From contig CAYREE010000014.1 in NCBI GenBank assembly GCA_964423225.1, positions 1 to 25,943 on the forward strand: 25,943 bases of DNA. The letters run 5' to 3'. Origin of the DNA: CAYREE01 sp964423225. GTDB lineage: Archaea; Altiarchaeota; Altiarchaeia; IMC4; SCGC-AAA252-I15. The stretch's first letter is position 1, and each line of letters begins with the position of its first letter. The notes beneath the pieces are model-generated. The model did not search any database. It was not told the DNA's origin and worked only from the letters and a program-made list of their open reading frames with translations. The position numbers and the translations under genes are program-made. This document shows, piece by piece, positions 21,946-25,943 of the stretch.

Positions 21946-23640
21946 ATGAAAGGTGCAGAGGCAGTAATTCGGAGTTTGCAGGCTGAAGGAGTCAAACATA
22001 TGTTCGGTATCCTTGGCGGAAGCATCATGGAAGTATATGATGTAATTCACACTATCGATCCCAAGGAACTACGACATATACTTATGAGACATGAGCAGAG
22101 TGCATCACATGCAGCAGAAGGATATGCTAGGGCAAGCGGGAAGACGGGTGTATGCATGGCAACATCAGGACCTGGAGCAACGAACCTTGTTACAGGTATT
22201 GCTGATGCACATTGTGACTCAACACCGATTGTAGCGATTACTGGACAAGTACCGACAGCATGGATCGGCAATGATGCATTCCAGGAGGCAGATATAGTGG
22301 GAATCACAATGCCAATCACTAAACATAACTTTCAGATTACTGATGTAAATGACATACCAAAGACATTTAAAACAGCATTTCACATTGCAGAAAGTAGGAG
22401 GAAGGGACCGGTATTAATTGATCTACCTAAGGATGTTCAACAAGCTAACCTTAAAAAATTCTCATATCCAAAGACGATTGACATACCAGGCTACAAAGAG
22501 GGAAATAATAAGGTACATCCAGTACAATTAAAGCGGGCAGCAGCTCTTTTACTCGAAGCTGAACGTCCTGTAATACTTGCTGGAGGTGGCGTAATCCTTT
22601 CTGGAGCAAGTAATGAGTTATTAAAGCTTGCTGAATCGATTGGAGCTCCAGTTACAACTACTCTTATGGGTAAGGGTAATATCCCTGAAGACCATCCGCT
22701 CGCATTAGGTATGCTTGGAATGCATGGACGGAAGGCAGCGAACCTATTGGTGACTGAAAGCGATGTATTATTCTCTATTGGATGCAGGTTTAGCGATAGG
22801 ATAACAGGAAACATCCGTCATTTCGCACCAGATGCGAAGAAGATCCATGCCGACATCGATTCTGCAGAGATAGGTAAGAATGTTGAGATAGACGTGCCTA
22901 TTGTAGGAGATGCCAAACGGGTATTGAAAGGATTATTGGACATCATGCCCAAAGTAAAGGCTAAAAACAAGGTATGGAAGGAGAAGGTAGCAAGATACAA
23001 GAAAGAATATGCTTCACCCTGGGATTTTGACAGTGTACCAGTAAAACAACAGAGAGTAATGAAGGAATTAAGTGGAATGCTTGATGCAAAGACTATTGTA
23101 ACAACTGAAGTGGGTCAATGCCAGATGTTTGCAGCTCATTACCTACAGATAAAACATCCAAGACAATTCATATCAAGTGGGGGACTAGGTACGATGGGTG
23201 CAGGATTCCCATTTGCCATAGGTGCTAAAGTAGCCAAGCCAGACCATAAGGTAATCGATGTGGGAAGCGAGGGAAGCTTCCTTATGACCGGCCAGGACAT
23301 GGCCACGTGTATTGAAGAGGATATCCCAGTAACAGTGCTTCTATTGAAGAACAAGTATCTTGGCATGGTAAAACAGTGGCAAGACTTGTTCTATGAGAAG
23401 AGAAGGTCTCATACGTATCTCGGTGAAGTACCAGACTTCGTAAAGTATGCTGAAGCCTTCGGCGGAAATGGTATTAGAGTGGAAAAGCCATCTGAGATAA
23501 AAGATGCTTTGAAGACTGCATTGAAAAGCGATAAAGCAACAGTAATAGATGTATTAGTAGATCCTGACGAGCATATATTGCCGATGGTACCTGCAGGCGG
23601 GAAGATCTGCGATATGATAGAGTGTAAGGACATAGAGTGA
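21946..23640 (+). CDS. ilvB: Acetolactate synthase large subunit-like thiamine diphosphate enzyme
   Basis: This 564-residue enzyme is of the usual length. The N-terminal PYR domain has GVKHMFGILGGSIMEVYD and RHEQSASHAAEGYARASGKTGVCMATSGPGATNLVTGIADA, with Glu50 as the thiamine-activating acid. The middle domain covers the FAD/nucleotide-like fold (ERPVILAGGGV). The C-terminal PP domain has GSEGSFLMTGQDMATCIEEDIPVTVL and KYLGMVKQWQDLFY. Family members condense two pyruvates to acetolactate for valine and leucine, or pyruvate with 2-oxobutyrate for isoleucine. Two oddities: the metal-binding GDGS is S441-E-G-S444, and no regulatory subunit (ilvN) or ilvC follows. A related decarboxylase is therefore possible. 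The start at 21946 begins the conserved region (MKGAEAVIRSL). Confidence 0.85.
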   Translation: MKGAEAVIRSLQAEGVKHMFGILGGSIMEVYDVIHTIDPKELRHILMRHEQSASHAAEGYARASGKTGVCMATSGPGATNLVTGIADAHCDSTPIVAITGQVPTAWIGNDAFQEADIVGITMPITKHNFQITDVNDIPKTFKTAFHIAESRRKGPVLIDLPKDVQQANLKKFSYPKTIDIPGYKEGNNKVHPVQLKRAAALLLEAERPVILAGGGVILSGASNELLKLAESIGAPVTTTLMGKGNIPEDHPLALGMLGMHGRKAANLLVTESDVLFSIGCRFSDRITGNIRHFAPDAKKIHADIDSAEIGKNVEIDVPIVGDAKRVLKGLLDIMPKVKAKNKVWKEKVARYKKEYASPWDFDSVPVKQQRVMKELSGMLDAKTIVTTEVGQCQMFAAHYLQIKHPRQFISSGGLGTMGAGFPFAIGAKVAKPDHKVIDVGSEGSFLMTGQDMATCIEEDIPVTVLLLKNKYLGMVKQWQDLFYEKRRSHTYLGEVPDFVKYAEAFGGNGIRVEKPSEIKDALKTALKSDKATVIDVLVDPDEHILPMVPAGGKICDMIECKDIE

Positions 23641-23646
23641 TTTAGA

Positions 23647-24423
23647 CTAGATTCTAACGGGAACATTATTCTTTCTTAAATATTCTTTTACAACAGGTAT
23701 CGGATATTCATCATAGTGGAATATGCTTGCTGCAAGAGCTGCATCAGCCTTGCCTTTGGTGAATGCTTCCATCATATGCTTTGGTTCTCCCACTCCGCCT
23801 GATGCGATGACGGGTATAGATACAGACTTGCTTATCAACCGGGTTAATTCCAGGTCGAATCCTTCTTTGGTACCATCCCGGTCCATGCTTGTAAGCATTA
23901 TCTCGCCTGCCCCTAGTTCTTCTATCTTCACCGCCCATTCTAGAGTATCTATTCCAGTCATCTTCCTGCCACCATAGATACTGCATTCATGACTGCTAGG
24001 AGTGTTTCCAGTGTTCTTGGAGTCTATGGCGACTACTATACATTGGTTACCGAATTGTTTTGCACCATCTGCGACTAGATTAGGATCTTTTATCGCAGCA
24101 GTATTGATGGTTATCTTGTCTGCTCCTGCTCGAAGCATCTTCTTCATATCTTTGGTTGTGCGTATTCCTCCACCAACTGTAAGGGGCATGAACACTTCTT
24201 CAGAAGTCTTTTCTATAACATCTATCATCGTCCCTCTACGCTCATGACTAGCAGTAATATCAAGGAAGATTATCTCATCCGCTCCTTCACGAGAATATTT
24301 TTCCGCAAGCTCCCAAGGCACTCCTGCATAACGGATCTGCTTGAATTTGACTCCTTTCACCACCCGACCCTCAGGGACACTCAAATCACAGTCCAAACAC
24401 GGAATAATCCTCTTAGTCAACAT
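23647..24423 (-). CDS. hisF: Imidazole glycerol phosphate synthase cyclase subunit
   Basis: This 258-residue (beta/alpha)8 barrel uses ammonia from HisH to turn PRFAR into imidazole glycerol phosphate and AICAR. The start MLTKRIIPCLDCD holds catalytic Asp11, and Asp134 in IVVAIDSKN is the second catalytic acid. Phosphate loops are LTVGGGIRTTKDM and VIASGGVGEPKHM. The ATG at 24423 is preceded by GGAG 8 nt upstream. An upstream in-frame ATG at 24441 would add six residues from the inserted block and is unlikely. The gene start is duplicated 157 bp upstream, see the leader entry. hisF is convergent with ilvB (6-bp gap) and lies downstream of sucD. Confidence 0.93.
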   Translation of the reverse strand: MLTKRIIPCLDCDLSVPEGRVVKGVKFKQIRYAGVPWELAEKYSREGADEIIFLDITASHERRGTMIDVIEKTSEEVFMPLTVGGGIRTTKDMKKMLRAGADKITINTAAIKDPNLVADGAKQFGNQCIVVAIDSKNTGNTPSSHECSIYGGRKMTGIDTLEWAVKIEELGAGEIMLTSMDRDGTKEGFDLELTRLISKSVSIPVIASGGVGEPKHMMEAFTKGKADAALAASIFHYDEYPIPVVKEYLRKNNVPVRI

Positions 24424-24582
24424 TTCTTTTCTCCAGGTCATCGAGTCCCAGGGGTACGAAGACCCAAGAAACGCAACGCGTTTCTGGGCGCAGCGACCTA
24501 AGGGTCGCTAGCGTGGCCTTTTTGTCGTCGGCAAACTCCGACTCACAGTCCAAACACGGAATAATCCTCTTAGTCAACATTT
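24386..24582 (-). repeat. 40-bp direct repeat of the hisF start flanking a 117-bp GC-rich hairpin insert
   Basis: Bases 24386-24425 and 24543-24582 are identical over 40 bp and both encode MLTKRIIPCLDC. Between them, 24426-24542 has 68 G/C in 117 bp (58%), well above its surroundings. It contains hairpins at 24463-24488 (8-bp arms AGAAACGC/GCGTTTCT plus CCC/GGG), 24492-24509 (AGCGACC/GGTCGCT) and 24527-24542 (GTCGG/CCGAC). A weaker one at 24452-24465 competes with the first for the same CCC. This resembles a palindromic mobile element or a local duplication carrying an insert. Confidence 0.8.
24413..24580 (-). CDS. Short ORF in the hisF leader: hisF N-terminus fused to insert sequence
   Basis: This 55-codon frame begins at the upstream copy of the hisF ATG (24580) and encodes MLTKRIIPCLDC. 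It then stays open through the whole hairpin block and stops at TAA 24413-24415, overlapping the real hisF start by 11 nt. It contains no His codon, so classic His attenuation is unlikely. It may be a translated leader that couples to hisF, or simply the broken original start. It is too short for certainty. Confidence 0.4.
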   Translation of the reverse strand: MLTKRIIPCLDCESEFADDKKATLATLRSLRPETRCVSWVFVPLGLDDLEKRNVD

Positions 24583-24608
24583 TCGAGTAAAGTATAGAAT
24601 GTGTTATC

Positions 24609-25466
24609 TTATAAAATATTTTTAATACTGTCCACTATCCCTCCAGGTAGGCTGCATACATCAACTCCCACATCCATGAAAGCCTTCTTCTTTGACTCAT
24701 ACGTCCCCATCCCACCGGAAACAATGGCTCCTGCATGCCCCATCGTCTTGCCCTCAGGCGCAGTCTTTCCAGCAATATATGCCACAACCGGCTTATCAAA
24801 AGACGATTCAATATATTCAGCCGCTTTTTCCTCGCTAGTACCGCCGATCTCACCTATCAGAACGACTGCCTCAGTATCATCATCTTTATTGAACTTCTCT
24901 AAGACTGATAAGTAGTCAAGACCTGTAACTGGATCTCCACCAAGTCCGACAACAGTCGACTGTCCTATGTCATGTCTTGTCAGCTGGCTGACTATCTCAT
25001 AGGTTAATGTTCCAGACCGGGATACTATTCCAACCTTGCCTTTTTTAAATATATGGTTTGGCATTATCCCTAGCTTGCATTCTCCGGTAGAAAGTAGGCC
25101 GGGAGTATTAGGTCCTACAATATCTATCTCTTTTTTCAATGCTAGGTTTATGAAATACAGTGAGTCGTGGACTGGGATATGTTCTGTGATGACTACGATA
25201 GGATTTAATCCTGCATTTACTGATTCTAAAACTGCATCCTTTGTGAATCTTGCGGGAACAAATATGATGGCTGCATCCGCCTCATCTTTTACCTTAGATA
25301 TGCTGTCATATACGGGGATGCCATTTACTTCTGCCCCACCTTTCCCGGGTGTGACTCCAGCAATTATATTAGTCCCGTATTCCAGCATGGATTTCGAGTG
25401 GAATGTTCCCTGCCGTCCTGTTATCCCCTGGACTATCACTCGCGTATCCTTGTCTATCAGTATCAT
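24609..25466 (-). CDS. sucD: Succinate-CoA ligase, alpha subunit
   Basis: This 285-residue subunit carries the phosphohistidine of succinyl-CoA synthetase, which interconverts succinyl-CoA and succinate with ATP or GTP formation in the citric acid cycle. The N-terminal CoA-binding Rossmann fold starts VIVQGITGRQGTFHSKSMLEYGTNIIAGVTPGKGG. The ligase part contains GPNTPGLLSTGECKLGIMP, GIVSRSGTLTYEIV and GLGGDPVTGLDYL. The active-site His244 lies in TMGHAGAIVSGGMGTYESKKKAF. The start overlaps the sucC stop by 4 bp (ATGA), so translation is coupled. The stop is 29 bp before the upstream hisF copy, so some read-through into hisF is possible. Confidence 0.95.
   Translation of the reverse strand: MILIDKDTRVIVQGITGRQGTFHSKSMLEYGTNIIAGVTPGKGGAEVNGIPVYDSISKVKDEADAAIIFVPARFTKDAVLESVNAGLNPIVVITEHIPVHDSLYFINLALKKEIDIVGPNTPGLLSTGECKLGIMPNHIFKKGKVGIVSRSGTLTYEIVSQLTRHDIGQSTVVGLGGDPVTGLDYLSVLEKFNKDDDTEAVVLIGEIGGTSEEKAAEYIESSFDKPVVAYIAGKTAPEGKTMGHAGAIVSGGMGTYESKKKAFMDVGVDVCSLPGGIVDSIKNIL
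24612..24619 (-). promoter_or_regulatory. Probable TATA element of the hisF transcript
   Basis: On the minus strand a TTTTATAA-type sequence (about 24612-24619) lies some 30 nt before the upstream copy of the hisF ATG at 24580, but about 190 nt before the functional ATG at 24423. It overlaps the 3' end of sucD. Confidence 0.4.
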
Positions 25467-25943
25467 TTCACAGCCTCTACCATGACTTTAGCAGCAGCAT
25501 CCATCGAATCATATACTTTAAACCCTTCTTCAACCAGCATCTTCCTTGCTTCTTCTTCTAATGTTCCAACCATTCTTATCGATAATGGTATCTCTGGTTT
25601 TTTCTTGATTATTGCATTGGATACTTCGTCGCATCTTGTGATGCCTGCGAACATATTGATGAATAATGATTTGACTCCAGGCTTGGATAATACTATGTCT
25701 ATGGCTGACTCCATCTCATCCTGGCTGGCACCACCTCCAACATCAAGGAAGTTCGCTGGCCTTCCACCATGCTCTGTAATAGAATCTAGGGACGCCATGA
25801 CAAGGCCTGCACCGCATCCGATTACGGCTATGTCACCTTCAAGCTCCACATAGCTTAATCCTTTCTCTTTTGCTAATAGTTCTCGGTCTGTCATACCCAA
25901 TCCTTCTGTTTGTTCTGTAAATTCCTCGTGTCTGAAAAGGCTG
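25463..25943 (-). CDS. sucC: Succinate-CoA ligase, beta subunit, partial (N-terminus outside window)
   Basis: The frame is open to the right edge, so only about the last 159 residues are present. They begin LFRHEEFTEQTEGLGMTDREL and belong to the C-terminal ligase domain. The motifs include YVELEGDIAVIGCGAGLVMASLDSI, GGRPANFLDVGGGAS, and KSLFINMFAGITRCDEVSNAII. The beta subunit supplies nucleotide binding (its ATP-grasp part, outside the window) and shares the active site with SucD. Gene order sucC-sucD is standard. Nucleotide specificity cannot be judged from this end. Confidence 0.95.
   Translation of the reverse strand, partial: SLFRHEEFTEQTEGLGMTDRELLAKEKGLSYVELEGDIAVIGCGAGLVMASLDSITEHGGRPANFLDVGGGASQDEMESAIDIVLSKPGVKSLFINMFAGITRCDEVSNAIIKKKPEIPLSIRMVGTLEEEARKMLVEEGFKVYDSMDAAAKVMVEAVK

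Noticed and set aside
24424..24441. MTWRKE extension of HisF
   Set aside because: These codons come from the inserted GC-rich block; family members start at the MLTKRIIPCLD equivalent, which has its own ribosome-binding site.
23723..24501. Overlapping ORFs opposite hisF
   Set aside because: Antisense shadows of a clearly conserved gene with no ribosome-binding sites.
24426..24542. tRNA or known riboswitch in the hisF leader
   Set aside because: The hairpins do not form a cloverleaf with a T-loop-like GTTCRA, and I see no match to a known riboswitch. The uORF has no His codons for attenuation.
1..25943. CRISPR array, rRNA, tRNA, insertion sequence or transposase
   Set aside because: No regularly spaced direct repeats with unique spacers, no RNA-gene signatures and no transposase motifs were found. 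The protein repeats at 7546-8502 are coding and diverged.

Overview
The window looks like archaeal chromosome (roughly 40% GC by eye). Evidence: TATA-type promoters about 25 nt upstream of several start codons (leaderless style) mixed with GGTG/GAGG ribosome-binding sites, GTG/TTG starts, NucS/EndoMS, an archaeal Trm-G10 tRNA methyltransferase, a short histone-fold protein, a GT39-like membrane glycosyltransferase and many secreted cysteine-rich proteins. No rRNA, tRNA or ribosomal protein gene is present, so I cannot place the lineage.

Layout. (1) 1-3748, minus strand: a GT39/PMT-like glycosyltransferase cut by the left edge, a protein resembling low-molecular-weight tyrosine phosphatases without the catalytic Cys, and two membrane-anchored cysteine-rich proteins with Pro-rich or Thr-rich stalks. 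(2) 3800-7418: an isoprenylcysteine/phospholipid-methyltransferase-like membrane protein, an unknown protein, a Tat-exported unknown, a single OB-fold protein and two tiny membrane proteins. (3) 7546-13058, plus strand: a five-repeat disulfide-rich secreted protein, a GT-C-like membrane protein, an operon of a coiled-coil protein with two lipoproteins built from exact 26-residue cysteine repeats, and another secreted cysteine-rich protein. (4) 13126-15310: a histone-fold gene with a motif-dense promoter, nucS, a tiny basic ORF, and a divergent HxlR regulator/flavin reductase pair. (5) 15449-17419: a large glycosylated surface protein. (6) 17462-25943: core metabolism (hisG, trmG10, ilvB-like, hisF, sucD, sucC), interrupted by two tandem paralogues with a degenerate restriction-endonuclease-like domain.

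How it fits together. At least seven products are predicted to be exported and disulfide-rich, and three of them share one 8-cysteine module with near-identical spacing. The neighbouring GT-C enzymes could glycosylate their Thr-rich or N-sequon-rich regions (inference). The most unusual DNA-level feature is at hisF: its first 40 bp or so are duplicated around a 117-bp GC-rich block of hairpins, so the probable promoter now lies upstream of a truncated copy of the hisF start and a structured leader.
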